NCBI RefSeq assembly: GCF_026914185.1
Contig: NC_070562.1
Coordinates: 5,456,001 to 5,520,000 of the forward strand
DNA from: Puccinia triticina
Lineage: Eukaryota; Basidiomycota; Pucciniomycetes; Pucciniales; Pucciniaceae
DNA length: 64,000 bases
Direction of reading: 5' to 3'
Positions 48,002 to 59,450 of the stretch are shown piece after piece; positions within the stretch are counted from its first letter, which is position 1; every line of letters begins with the position of its first letter. The translations under genes were made by a program, and so were the position numbers. The notes below the pieces were generated by a model that saw only the letters and a list, made by a program, of their open reading frames with translations, was not told the origin of the DNA and did not search any database.

Positions 48002-49285
48002 CAGCAGTGGGCAGATATGTTACAGTACGTTACAGGTGTCATTTTGGATATCATAACTTTTTTGAATATCCAATTTGCTTCATTTTTGAAAATGTAACCC
48101 CATTAGGCAAGTAACGTAACATACTGTAACTGAATGTTCTTTGTGATTTTTTAAGGCCCAATAATGTACCGGTGCGGTGATTACTGCACGTGCAACTTAA
48201 ATTTGACACGTTACAATACCCGTAACTTCTGCTGGTAATGTGTGACGTAACGGGGAATCAAACGTGCAGAGCGCGGCAGATGCAGCAGGCACCAGACTGA
48301 CCCCTGCCAACTTGACTATATCAGATGACACTGCGGACATCTCGCTGTTGCTGTGTCCCGCAGCGACATCACGACACTGCATATAATAATATGCAGTGTC
48401 AGCTGCAGCAAATTTTGGCCAGCTGATTTGCCTTTGGACAGCCAGCCACCACAGTACATAAAAATCTCTTGATGACCGGTCCATGTGCCGGCCATTGGGA
48501 GGATTTCAAACTCCTCTCACTCCTCTCGGTGACCAGCTCATGGACAGGTAATTGGGAGGAGGCCACACTCCTCTTGATTCCAGCACACACTGGCGTCAAG
48601 AACAGACACCTCTCAATGGCTGGCACAACAACCGGTCTTCAAGAGGAGTACGTACTTCTCTCAATGGATGGCCCAAGGCCCGGTCATTGGGAGGAGTACA
48701 TACACACTTCCCTTGATGGACGGCACAGACCGGGCATCAAGGTGTATGTACTCCTCTCAACGCCGGTCTGTGTTGGCATTGAGAGTAGTAAGGACTCCTC
48801 TTCCCAATGACTGGTCCTTATGCTGGTCATCAAGAGGAGTGTGAAATCCTCCTCCCAATTAACAGTTGTTATGCTGGTCACCAAGAGGAGTGTGAAATAC
48901 TCTTGATGGCTGGCACAAGGACTTCTCTCAATGGCCAGTCCTTCTGTGGCCATCAAGAGGAGTGTGGAAACCTCCCAAATACAGTCCCTTGTGCCAGCCA
49001 TCAAGAGGTGTGGTGTGTGTACATACCCCGGTGGCCAGCTGTCCATCAGCCGGCCAAGTGTTGCTCCAATACTTGTTGCGTGGGGTTTGAATTCCCACTG
49101 AATTGTCAGATGTTGCTGCGGTCTGCAGTGACATCACAATGCCCGCAGTGTGATCCAGTCCCACCAATAATGGGTGTGTATTACAGTTACCATACCCATT
49201 ATTGTAACTGGTCCTGTGTTACCCACATAATTAGTTATGTTACCGGCAGCGTTACCCAAATGGGTAACGTATCTGCCCACTGCTG
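48002..49285. mobile_element. Inverted-repeat element B, filled with GTTAC/GTAAC motif
   Basis: Ends CAGCAGTGGGCAGATATGTTAC and the inverse of CAGCAGTGGGCAGATACGTTAC. Target duplication CAAGTGG (47995-48001 and 49286-49292), 8 bp if the following C is counted. Both arms are rich in GTTAC and GTAAC. The middle (about 48470-49030) is an array of hairpin units built from CATCAAGAGGAGTGTG and CTCAATGGCTGG. No transposase frame, hence non-autonomous and hAT-like by duplication length. Confidence 0.75.
48470..49030. repeat. Hairpin minisatellite inside element B
   Basis: Degenerate units such as GGTCATCAAGAGGAGTGTG, CTCCTCTTGATG and CTCTCAATGGCTGGCACA alternate in direct and inverted orientation, so that neighbouring units can pair. 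Related arrays lie at 23390-23690 and 50800-51595. Confidence 0.6.
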
Positions 49286-49299
49286 CAAGTGGCCTAAAT

Positions 49300-49942
49300 T
49301 GGATGGATATGGAAGAACAGCAATGAAAATATAGGTTCAGGCTTTAGGCATGCCAAAAAATTCCCAGATGCACACCAAAAATGGAGTGAATTAGTGCTCA
49401 CTCCAATTTTATTGGAGTGAACATGAAGCCGGGGGCTACAGGACTCGGGGCTAGGACTGGGGCTATGGCTGCGGAGGGCTAAGAAACACAATGTGCAATG
49501 GAAATGTAAAGCTAAAAACTGTGCTAAAGGCAAAACAATCAAGAGAAACTGGATGACTGAATAAAAGGAGACAAAGAGTGAAAAGAGGAGGTTTTATATA
49601 CCCAAGTCTTTGGCTACAAATCTACAAGCAAAAATGGCTCTGAGAGGTGCATAAATCTAGACTAATCTGGTCTGGGTGGAAACAAAAACATGGTGAAGCC
49701 AGGGCCAGGGGGCCTGGCGTGGCCTGGTGTTGCAGCCTGGGCCAGAAAGGCTCCAGCAGGTGGTGTCAGGGCTCATGTAGCCTAGGTGTTAATGACGCTG
49801 GCTACAACATCCCCCCCCCCCCCCCCCCCCCATTTTTAGGGGTCTTCCCAGTCCCAGGATTCAATAATTTGCCTTCAAATTTTAGGCAAATCTTAGGTTT
49901 TGAGACCTTAGAGATTTTTTTGTATTTGCAAGGGCCCTCTTG
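49300..49942 (-). mobile_element. Ty3/gypsy LTR (partial) with polypurine tract and pol end
   Basis: On the minus strand the end of a gypsy frame (GPCKYKKISKVSKP, LLNPGTGKTPKN) runs into a 21-G polypurine tract (poly-C at 49811-49831 on plus). This is followed at once by TGTTGTAGCC, the usual LTR start TG (49809). Further into the LTR, GGGTATATAAAAC (complement of 49591-49603) is a good TATA box. The far LTR boundary is not resolved. The pol frame continues on the other side of the 4.4-kb insertion, at 54320-54800. Confidence 0.7.
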
Positions 49943-50099
49943 CACCAGGTAAAAAAAAGTAGTCACTTGATGGCAAGTGACATGATTCAGCTTTTTATTC
50001 ATCTCCAACAGTACTGCTCCAATGATGCTCCTCTCCAACAGCACATCTAGGGCTCACATGACAGGTATCAGGATCAAAGCACTCAATGTGAAAAAACCA

Positions 50100-50540
50100 G
50101 ATGATGCTCAGCTTTGGCCTTGGCCCAGCTGATGCTCAGCTTTTACCCTGGCTCAGCTGATGCTCAGTTTTTTCCCTAGCCCAGCTGATGCTCAGCTGAT
50201 GCTCAGCTGATGCTCAGCTGATGCTCAGCCTTGGCTGTGGCTCAGCTGATGCTCAGCTGATGCTCAGCCTTGGCTGTGGCTCAGCTGATGCTCAGCCTTG
50301 GCTGTGGCTCAGCTGATGCTCAGCCTTGGCTGTGGCTCAGCTGATGCTCAGCCTTGGCTGTGGCTCAGCTGATGCTCAGCCTTGGCTGTGGCTCAGCTGA
50401 TGCTCAGCCTTGGCTGTGGCTCAGCTGATGCTCAGCCTTGGCTGTGGCTCAGCTGATGCTCAGCCTTGGCTGTGGCTCAGCTGATGCTCAGCCTTGGCCT
50501 TGGCTTGGCTGATGCTCAGCCTTGGCCCTAGCCTAGCTGA
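50100..50540. repeat. Subterminal tandem array, 28-bp unit
   Basis: About nine near-identical direct copies of CCTTGGCTGTGGCTCAGCTGATGCTCAG, with diverged copies at both edges. Each contains the near-palindrome CAGCTGATGCTCAG. It lies in the left subterminal part of the CACTA-like element; its inverse (GCTGAG..ATCAGC) is scattered on the right side. Confidence 0.8.
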
Positions 50541-50999
50541 TTTACAGCTCAGGTCCTGTCCAAGCTGATTCCCATCTTTTTCACTGGCCTGGCTTGCTGA
50601 GCATCAGCTGGCCAGCTGGCCCAGGACTGGGTTAGAGATGGCCAAATGGGTCCAGGTACCTGCGACGGGTGCGGGTACTTGCTACAAATTTCTCCAATTT
50701 TGGACACCCGGACCCGGACACGGCACCCGCCGACGGGTACCAGCGGTACTTGAGGCGGGTACCACGGGTACCGCCACTGCATTTTGCAAGTGGCCTATTG
50801 TGTGGCAATGGCTGGTCATTGAGCGCATAACACCCCTCTTGATGACCGCACATCAAGCAAGGTACACATCCCACTCAATGAACAGCCATTGAGTGGGATG
50901 TGCACTCCACCCAATGACTAGTCATTGAGTGGGGGTGTAGGCCGGTCATCAAGCGGACTACACACCCTACTCAGTGGCCGGCCATTGTGATCACCCCGC

Positions 51000-51240
51000 C
51001 ACTGCCAGCATATTTGGCTGGGATGAAGTCATCCCAGTTTGGCTGGGATGAAGTCATCCCAGTTTAACTGGGATGCACTCAACCAATTTAGAATGGGTTG
51101 ATCTCATCCAATGAAATACAAAACCAAGGGGGGTCCCTTGGATTTATATTTCATCAGTTGAGATCAACCAAGTTTAAATTAGTTGAGTTCATCCCAGTTT
51201 AACTGGGATAACCTCAACCCAGCCAATCATGCTGGCAGTG
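51000..51240. mobile_element. Palindromic MITE inside the hAT-like element
   Basis: A 241-bp near-perfect palindrome. Both arms read CACTGCCAGCATRATTGGCTG from the outside, then CTGGGATGAACTCAAC, GGTTGATCTCA, GATGAAATA and CCAAGG at the centre. The left arm has an extra 25-bp copy of TTTGGCTGGGATGAAGTCAT.. CGC is found at both edges and could be the target duplication. It splits a hairpin array. Confidence 0.7.
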
Positions 51241-51958
51241 CGCTTGATGTTTGGTCATCACATGGGATGTGGGGGTATGTACTCCGCTTGACAATGGCCG
51301 GTCATTGAGGGTGTGTACCCCTCTTGATGACTGTTCATCGAGCGGGTGTGTGCTCTGCTCGATGATGGCCGGTCATCAAAGGTGTGTACCCCTCTTGATG
51401 ACCATTCATCAAGCGGGGTGTGTACTTGGTGACCGGTCAATGGTCATTGAGTGCGCATCCCACTCAATGGCTGGTCATTGAATGGGACGTGTATCCCGCT
51501 TGATGTCCAGTCACCAAGCGGGGTGTGTACTCCACTTGATGTCCGGTCATCAAGCAGGGTGTGTACCCCACTCAATGGGATGGCCGGTGTGGAACTCCTA
51601 AAAGATCAGGAAAGAGCTGTGAGGGGAAATAGTCAACTACACTACCAACAATGTAGAAGAGGCTACAGGTGCTGGTGAGGCTGCCCTGTAGACTAATGCT
51701 GATGGAGAGAGGGTTACACTAAGAAAAAGAAAAGGGTGTGGCTGATGATTCTCTTTGACTTAGATGACTTTAACACTAATGGGTTTGAGGTGTATCAATC
51801 CTACTGAGTTAGAGAGGAGAAGTGAGATGGGGAGAAAAGCAGAAGCTCTTGGGGAGTCACTCTGAGATAGGTAATGAGATATATGCTGGGGGATATATTT
51901 CTGAGGGGTGAAATGTTTATTTAAGTGAGGTGTGTAAAGGTGCTACAGAGAGTATGGG

Positions 51959-52589
51959 CAACACTGCAAGAGCTACGCTTTGCTACGAAAAGCGGCGCTT
52001 TTGCGTAGCAAAGCGGAAACACGCTACTCTGGATCCAGAATAGTGTTAGCGCTAGCGGAAAATCGCTACTTTGAGCGGTAGCAAAGCGCCAGAACCGCTA
52101 CTGCAGTTTTGGCCTGCGCGTAGCGAAGCGCTTTTTTTTGCCGCTTCGCTACAGTATAGCGCAGCGGAAAAATTGACGCTTTTTGGCGCTAATAGCGCTT
52201 TTTAGCGCCAAAAGCATAGCGAACCAGGTCGCTTTTGTGTCCAAAGCGTAGCGGGAATCTCTGCCTTTTGGTGGAAAATGCCAGAAATAGTACACAAACA
52301 TCAATCCTCCATCATTTTATGATGTGCAGTATTGATGTTTGAATGGTGCTATGGTAGCGCAGCAAAATCGCTAGAGTAGCGTTTTTTCCGCTACTATAGC
52401 AAGAAGCATAGCGAATTGCTGCTACTCTGCGCTAAAAAAAGCGCGCTATTTTCTTTAATTTTTTCCCCTTAGAAAATGTAGCGAATAGCAAAGCGCCAAG
52501 TCCACTACAAATAGCTTAGCAAAGCAAGGCTAAAACCGCTACGCTTTCGCTACGCTGCCGCTTTTTGTAGCGTAGCTCTTGCACTGTTG
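51959..52589. mobile_element. Inverted-repeat element C, filled with TAGCG/CGCTA motif
   Basis: Ends CAACACTGCAAGAGCTACGC and the inverse of CAACAGTGCAAGAGCTACGC. Target duplication GTATGGG (51952-51958 and 52590-52596). Most of the 631 bp consists of AGCG, TAGCG, CGCTA and GCGCT in both orientations. At the centre a small hairpin AACATCAAT..ATTGATGTT occurs. No coding capacity. Confidence 0.75.
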
Positions 52590-54319
52590 GTATGGGGGGA
52601 GAGGTGCATACAAGGTGTAGTGGGTGAAAGTGCATATAAAGGTGGTGTAAAAGGTGCTACAGAGGGGATGTAGTAGAAAGTGCATGATGGGGATACAAAA
52701 TTGAAGGGATTTCAAGTGAAGACTGTCACACGAATAAAGCACTGAGATAAGACTTTAGGCTTGAGAAGGGACAGTGAGGGGATAAGAGCTCACTGGATTG
52801 GCTTGGATTGGAAGCGCGGATAATGTAGAAGAAGAACCAATGAGGTTGATTGCGCTGAGCTAGACTATGGCAGATATAGGCTAAATACACAGGGCAGACT
52901 TGTGGTTCGGAACAAAATGAATATGCAAAGAAAACAATGGAAGGTTATGGAAAGTGATGGAACTTGGGTAAAGGAAACAGGTGACATTCTCACTATCACA
53001 GAAAGAGCGTGCGCACACATAACAGGCACAGTAGATCAGGAAAGCTAGACAACACATCAGAACAGGGATCAAGGTCACAGGCTGAGGTAGGAGGATGGCA
53101 TGACTTGAGCTAAAAGGAGAGAATGTGGTTGACAGGAAGTGTGGATAGGAGTGACAGCTGGATTGAGGATCATGAGGTAGAAGGAAGAGAGATAGAAATC
53201 CAACAAACATCTAGAGGGGTGTTTATATATGTGAGAAGTATTACAGGGGGGTGATACATGATGAGCACATAGTAACAATATCTGAGGATGAGCAGTAATG
53301 ATGAAATTGCAATGACCAAGGAGTGTACATGAAAGGTAACTATGTAGAAGATGAAATAATGATGAGCATTTGATAATAACTACAAGAGCTATGAAGGAAT
53401 GTACTGCTGATATCATATGGAGAGGAAAATGAGTAATGAGGTTATGTAAGATCTGCAGTCCTATGTAGCTATGATACTAATTAATGATGTATGTAATAAT
53501 GCTAAGGATATGTATGAAGAAAATACCTGCCAAAACTATACATGCCAATAACTGCTGATCCATCTGGAAATCCTAGGTGAAATGAGTGGGTGACTAGGGG
53601 TAAAATGGGGTGTAGAATCTGAATATGAAGTAATAATGAAGTATTCATGGAGGGTTTAGGTGATATGAGGGTGATAGTATGAATAGGAACAGGGTTACCA
53701 CACCGGCCATTGAGTGGGATGATGTTGATGGCCGGACATCACACTTAAAGTGCGGGTACAGACGGGTACTTGTTTGGTACCCGGGTACAGGGAGATTTTT
53801 CAGCCCAAATTGTATACCCGGCACCTGCGGTCGGGTACTCAAAGGGCAGTGGCAGGTACCCACCAACGGGTGCCGGGTACCCACTGGCAATCTCTAGACT
53901 GGGTCAAAGCTGAGAATCAGATGGGATAGGACTAGGAAAAGGCTGAGCAAGGACTGTCACAAAGCTCAGCATCAGCAACGCCAGGACTAGTACAAAGCTG
54001 ATCATCACCTGGGCAAGGACTGGTCAAAAGGCTTTATTCCAATTCTGAGAGTGAGCTGCGTGAAGAAGCTGAGTATGAGCTGAGCAAAAAAACTGAGTAT
54101 GAGCTGGGTACCAAAGGTGAGTATCAGCTGGACAGAACTGAGGATCAGTTGGGCTCATCAAAAACTGAACAGGACCTTTTTGGTAAATTTTGGAAGTTGA
54201 GGAGATGGTTGGGAGATTGGGGTAGATAGTGGATAGATATTGGATAGATGGTGGGTAGCTGGCTGGAGCTGGTGTGATGTCACTTGTCATCAACTGACTA
54301 TTCTATTTTCCTGGTGTTG

Positions 54320-54800
54320 GCTACTGGCGCGTTTTTCTGTTTCATTTTCAAAGCAATGATTGGTGGCTTTGCCCACATGTCATTATTAATTAAAGACCAA
54401 AGGGATACTGGACGGAGAGCATTTCTGTTAACTGGTTGTAATTAATCATCACCATTTGTGTCTGAGAGAATATAGATGTTATTCTCCAGCACCACCTTGA
54501 TTGTGAATGGTCCATACCAGCATGGAGCAACTTTAACATGGGCTTTGTTTCACAATTTCACAGAATCTCTTTAAAACAAGGGAGGAGTTTAGTTCATTTT
54601 TTATTTTTGTCAGTACGTTTGGCAATGTTAGTCAGACCTTCTGTTTGTTTTTCATGAAGTAGTCTAATACGTCTGAAAGGGGCATCCTCCCCAGGACATA
54701 CCGCATCAGCGGCAATATTTTTAACTGGATTGGAATTGATGCCAGTCTTGGCTTCACTCTGTAAGTGAGCTTGAAAGGCAAAAAATTGCTTCTATTGCTG
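54320..54800 (-). mobile_element. Ty3/gypsy pol C-terminal remnant
   Basis: Minus-strand translation contains VAPCWYGPFTIKVVLENN, then IYILSDTNGD and RPVNRNALRP, the usual C-terminal end of a gypsy integrase region. Stops interrupt the frame. It faces the LTR and polypurine tract at 49300-49942, from which it is separated by the 4.4-kb CACTA-like insertion. Confidence 0.65.
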
Positions 54801-55500
54801 CAATGAATTCTGAAAGATTTCAGAGAACTAAAAGTTCATTTCTTATTGTAAGTATAAGGTAGAATACAATAAGAATCATAAGAGATAAAATTATACCTAA
54901 AAGGCAGATAGAATCTGCTACGCTAAAGCTAATATTATGATAATTAAACTAATAATAATTCTTGATCAAATATAACTAGAAATAAAGATAAGTCTAACAA
55001 ATAGATGTTAGTTTCGGTATTGCTTCTTTTGTTGTCTTTTAATAGAACAAAGAAAGAACAATACTTTTTATAATGTTTTTTATAATAGAAAAACCCGTGA
55101 CTATTGTCTTCACTGTTTTTCTGTTGAATCGACTAATATCATAAAAGAAATATGTATTAGTGATTCAATATTATTCTTATTTCTCATTAAGGTATTTGGC
55201 TCACCACTTGGTGAACTAATACAATCGAAGAGACTTGAATGATGTGAAAATTTCGGTAGTGACTTTTGAGCGCTATAAAGAGAAGTTGTTCTCAATATTT
55301 TGTTGCTCCTTGAAGATTAAGATCAATGACTCACATTGAGTTCGTAGATCTTTGATCTTCACTGTCACTTCCTGTGACGTCACTGTTTACCAAGTATTTC
55401 ACTCATTTGCCAATCAGCTGTTCTGAACAAGAACCTGCCGAATCTGCAAATTAAAGCATGAAAAATTATTTCAGCTTTTTATTCCCAGTGAGTACATGTT
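54800..55500. other. A+T-rich segment 3' of the copia element
   Basis: Expected to contain the 3' LTR of the Ty1/copia element, which reads leftward, but I could not define LTR ends. It contains TTCACCAAGTGGTGAGCC-type small palindromes and no gene. Confidence 0.4.
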
Positions 55501-55509
55501 TCACACATG

Positions 55510-58500
55510 TCACTCACCATGGGTATTTCTCTTGCGAGAATTATCATCATTCGACGAAATCCAACAGCCTGGCGTACTTCGAGTCGTCAGATGCGAAGTA
55601 GAACTTGAATTCGGTTTAGTTTTTGATGAGTATTTTATCGCCAGAAACTTCAAGGATCGCCTGATTGTGCAGTGTCCTACCGGCTTAGTCAAGAAATCGG
55701 CTGGATTTTCATTTGATCGTATATATTCCAGCATGATCAATTTTGATTTAACATGATTGCGAATGAAATGTAGTCTAATGTCCATGTGTTTTGTTCGAAA
55801 ACCATTTTGAGACGTTTCACTATTCGCAAGATCAATTGCCGCTTTGTTGTCGACCGCTATTCTGATATGCGTAGATTTTTCAAGCACTCCGATTTCATTG
55901 ACTAAACTAGTTATCCAGACTACTTCTCTTGTCAAATCGGCTAGCGCCTTGTATTCTGCTTCCGCCGAAGACAGTGACACCATATCTTGCTTACTTGATT
56001 TCCAGGAGAGCAAGTGACTACCAACCATCACGACATATCCTGATATCGAGCGGCGTGTCATTGGACAGTTGCCCCAATCAGCATCGACAAAGGCTTTGAG
56101 TTCTGAGTTCTTCTCCTTGTTGAAAGTTAGACCCATTTCTCTAGTGCCGGAGACATAACGAAAAACTTGAACGGCTGCATTATAGTGTGTTAGACCCGGA
56201 TTGTTGAGAAACTGTGACAATGAGCTAACTGCATAAGAAATATCTGGTCTAGTTAGTAAACTCAAGTAGTTTAAGGATCCAATCATTGATTGATAATTTA
56301 CTCCAAGTCGCTTAAATGCCGCTTGATCTTCTTCTGTCGCCTTGTTCAATTGTACTCTAGGATTCAATGGACAAGAAGCTGAGTATTCATTTTGAAGATC
56401 ATATTCGACTAGCTTTCGTTCGATATATTGACTTTGATTTATCGTGAGTGAGTCTTCATTTCGAGTCAACTTCATTCCAAGTAAGAATTCTGCTTCTCCA
56501 AGGTATTTGATTGCAAACTCCTTTTCAATCTCGGCTTTGAAGACTAGAGGATCGTGACTGATTATTACTAAATCGTCAACGTGAACAAAAATCCAAGTCA
56601 TCGGCTTTCCAGGTTTATCTGATCGCCAGAATACGCATGGATCTGAAATCACTGTTTTGAAATCAATTGAAGTAAGAAAGGTTGATAGTCGATTATGTTG
56701 AAATTATGCAAACTCGCATGATTACGGGATGCTATGCATGAATTATGCATATACTCCGGGGTGCATGCATTAGGTTAATGCTCTGTCGATCGATCAATTG
56801 TCATCGACTTCGGACTCAGAGAATTTTCACAACCAACTTCTTTTTCCCCGACAAATCTTCTTCCCCTTCTTTTCTCATCACCGCCGACAACCTTCCTTCC
56901 CTTCTTAATTCTTATCTCGTTACTTAAAACTCTATCAGCTCGATTACCGAACAAAATTACTCGAAGAACATTCTTCGTTGTTAACCAATCAATCAATTCG
57001 ATTCAAATCAAAAACCCGATCTCAACTGTCTTTGATCTCTGACATTCAGGAGGAGCTAGATTCAGCTTCTGGGCAGGTAGTCGATCTATTTCATTTATCT
57101 AACTTAAGTTATTTACAAATTGTTGACGTATTTATTCTAATCCTTTGCCAGGCTGTTTCGTCGTGAATCTCCTTGTGTCTTATATCGTCGTTGTTGTGGT
57201 TGCGTTGCAATTTCTTCTTTTTGTTTTGATTCCAATCTTTGAGGTATTTTTTATTCTTTCGCATCTTCAAGATATCATTAGCGGTCCTAACGTTGTTGTT
57301 ATCCTTTTCAAGTGCATTACTTTTATTGAGTTCTTATTATATAACTGTTTCAAGAAAGTAATCGTTCTATCATTGTTACAGATTATACCAAACTAGAGGT
57401 GCTTGTTGAAGTCCATACACTGCCTTCTTCAATTCAAACACGGTGTTAGATAGTCCGTTGTAACCGGGAGGCGGAAGAAGAGTAACCTTATCTTCTAGCG
57501 GACATGTGAGAAAAGCGTTTCGCACGTCTAGCTGATGAATCTTCATCCCATTATTCACGGCAAATGACAGTAGAAGTCGCAGAGAGCAAGGCTTCCCCGT
57601 CGGAGCATATTTGGCAAAGAAATCAAAGCCAAACGTTTGTCTAAAACCTTGTGCACAAATTTGAGCTTTGAATTCTGTGACTTCATTGTTTGATCCAAGC
57701 TTTTTTCGATAAGCCCACGTCGAAGGAATAGGTGAATCATCGCTATTCATTTGACGCTCCACCCAAGCTCCGTGATTCTTCATGTTTTCATACTCCTTTG
57801 CTTCAGCTTCTATCCAGTTTGTTGTCTCTGAGCTCTTCATTGCTTGATTATGAGTCTTCGGAGCAACAGAGATTAAAGCCGTTCTTCTTGAATAATTAAG
57901 AATGTTAGATTTATCAATATCACTAGAGATGATTTTGTCGACTTCAACTGGCGGATCTTCAGTTTCTTCCTCTTCTTCTTCCACTTTGATCTCCTTATCA
58001 TCTTCTACTGGTAGTTGACTTTCAGCAAAAGGTGTTTCTAATGAATTAATGAAAATAGGAAGATTATTTGATAATGAGAGATTGTCAAGGCTTTTGTGAA
58101 GAGCAGAGCAAACCGGAAAAACGTCCTCTTGAAAGTAGGCGTGTTTAACGTTCATGATTCTTTTATCGTCGAGTCGAACCACCTTGTAGGTTGAGTAGTC
58201 GTTTGCATAACCAATTAACACTCCTTCCCATGAAATTGCATCAAATTTTCTTTCTCGATTTGCATCAGGTTTAACTGACCACACCTTACAACCAAAGGGT
58301 TGAAAGAAATTTATATTTGGTCGTGTTTTAAACATTAATTCAATGGGTGAGGTGCGACTCCTTGACAGTGACGGTAAGCAATTTGTGATAGCGCAAGCTG
58401 TCTTCACCGCTTCTGCCCACCATTCTGGTGCCAGATTTGATTGAAGCATCATACATCGGGTCATGTTGATGATTGTTTGATTCGCACGTTCAGCGATTCC

Positions 58501-59450
58501 GTTTTGTTGTGGAGTATACGGAGGCGAAACGTTGTGCTGAACACCATAAGAATCTAGTAGATCGGATAAACTCTTGTTACAAAACTCTCCACCGCCGTCT
58601 GTTATCAACTTTTTCATTTGATTGCCAGTTTCATTTTCGTGAAGAATTTTGTATTTATTAATTGCGTCGACAGTATCACTCTTCTCCTTGAGAATTTTTA
58701 CACTAATAAAACCAGTATGTTGATCGACAAGAGTAAGAAAATATCTTGCTGAACCATTTGAAGAGGTAACAATCGGTCCGACTAAATCGCCATGAACAAC
58801 CTCAAGCGCAGCCAATGTCTCATCGAAGTGATCCTTAAAACTTTTTTGTGTGAGCTTTCCTTTCATGCACGAGTCGCAGCATTGTTCTTTGATCAAACTT
58901 TCATCGCTAGACAGTACTACTTTGATTCTCTTAGTACTTGCGTGACCTAGACGATTATGCCACTTCGTAAAACCGGAAGGCTCTTTAATAGTATTGATCG
59001 TGACAAAGGCTTGTGGATGAACAGGATAAATGTTGCCATCAATTTTGAATAAATTGTTCGAAAGATCAAGATTGAAAAGTTTTTCATGATCGTTGAGAAT
59101 GACTTCAGCTTTATTACTCTTCAGATCAATTGAAATCTTCTTTTCGAGTAATTTTGAAAAGGATATTAAGTTGCGAGTTAGGTTCGGAACATATAAAGCT
59201 TCGGGTAAAGTTAAGATCTTGCCGTTGGATAACTGAATTGAAGCTGTTCCTTTCTTTGTCGCAACCAATTCGTCTCTAGATTTTCTGATAAAGCAGTCGA
59301 TGTAGAAGAAGAAGACAAAGAGAAATCGTGTTTCTTCATGGCTTCTTTTTGCTTTAGAACAGTCTGCTCGTGGGTTGCTATGTCTCGTAATTTCTCAAGC
59401 AAAGGAAATGTGTCTTTAAGAATCGATTCTTCCGTAACAATTGATTCCAT
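55510..59450 (-). mobile_element. Degenerate Ty1/copia retrotransposon (integrase, RT, RNase H)
   Basis: Minus-strand polyprotein in two main frames. 59268-57376 carries the pre-integrase zinc finger (HNRLGHAS .. CCDSCMKGK), the integrase catalytic triad (VHGDLVGP; TDGGGEF; PQQNGIAERAN) and the start of reverse transcriptase (HQLDVRNAFL, VYGLQQAP). About 56691-55510 carries the rest of RT (active site HVDDLVI) and RNase H (DADWGNCP, SSAEAEYKAL, KTKHMDIR-type end). The gag part is missing except perhaps a 79-residue frame to 59450, out of frame with the main one. A 685-bp solo LTR splits RT. The integrase-before-RT order defines Ty1/copia. Confidence 0.9.
56696..57380. mobile_element. Solo LTR inserted in the copia reverse transcriptase
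   Basis: Starts TGTTGAAATTATGC and ends CATTGTTACA (TG..CA). The 5-bp duplication GATTA is at 56691-56695 and 57381-57385. Without the LTR and one GATTA the RT frame is continuous, so the LTR inserted cleanly and its internal part was lost by LTR-LTR recombination. It has no coding content. Confidence 0.88.

Larger units (their letters stand above)
50633..53896. mobile_element. hAT-like element with 8-bp target duplication GACTGGGT
   Basis: Starts TAGAGATGGCCAAATGGGTCC and ends CCCACTGGCAATCTCTA, inverted. GACTGGGT is present exactly at both edges (50625-50632 and 53897-53904). TAGAGAT ends with an 8-bp duplication are typical of hAT elements. Both subterminal regions (to about 50780 and from about 53745) are dense in GGGTACC-type motifs; inside them come hairpin units CATCAAGCGGGGTGTG (50800-51595, and 53697-53744). 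No hAT transposase frame is recognisable. Two further elements are inserted at 51000-51240 and 51959-52589. Confidence 0.75.
49943..54316. mobile_element. CACTA-like element (non-autonomous) in a gypsy pol gene
   Basis: The outer ends are CACCAGGTAAAA on the left and the inverse of CACCAGGAAAAT on the right. Inverted similarity continues through TAGTCA.TTGATG.CAAGTGACAT. TTG flanks both sides (49940-49942 and 54317-54319). A CAC terminus, a 3-bp duplication and long subterminal repeats (GCTGATGCTCAGC, 50080-50580; GCTGAG/ATCAGC, 53905-54150) are established traits of the CACTA/EnSpm group. No transposase is seen. The interior is largely the hAT-like element 50633-53896. Confidence 0.65.

Noticed and set aside
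50100..50540. CRISPR-like regular repeat array
   Set aside because: Units are contiguous without unique spacers, in a eukaryotic transposon setting; it is a tandem array.
49943..54316. Interpretation of 49.9-54.3 kb as LTRs of one retrotransposon
   Set aside because: The ends are inverted rather than direct repeats, start with CAC and have a 3-bp duplication, which does not fit LTRs.
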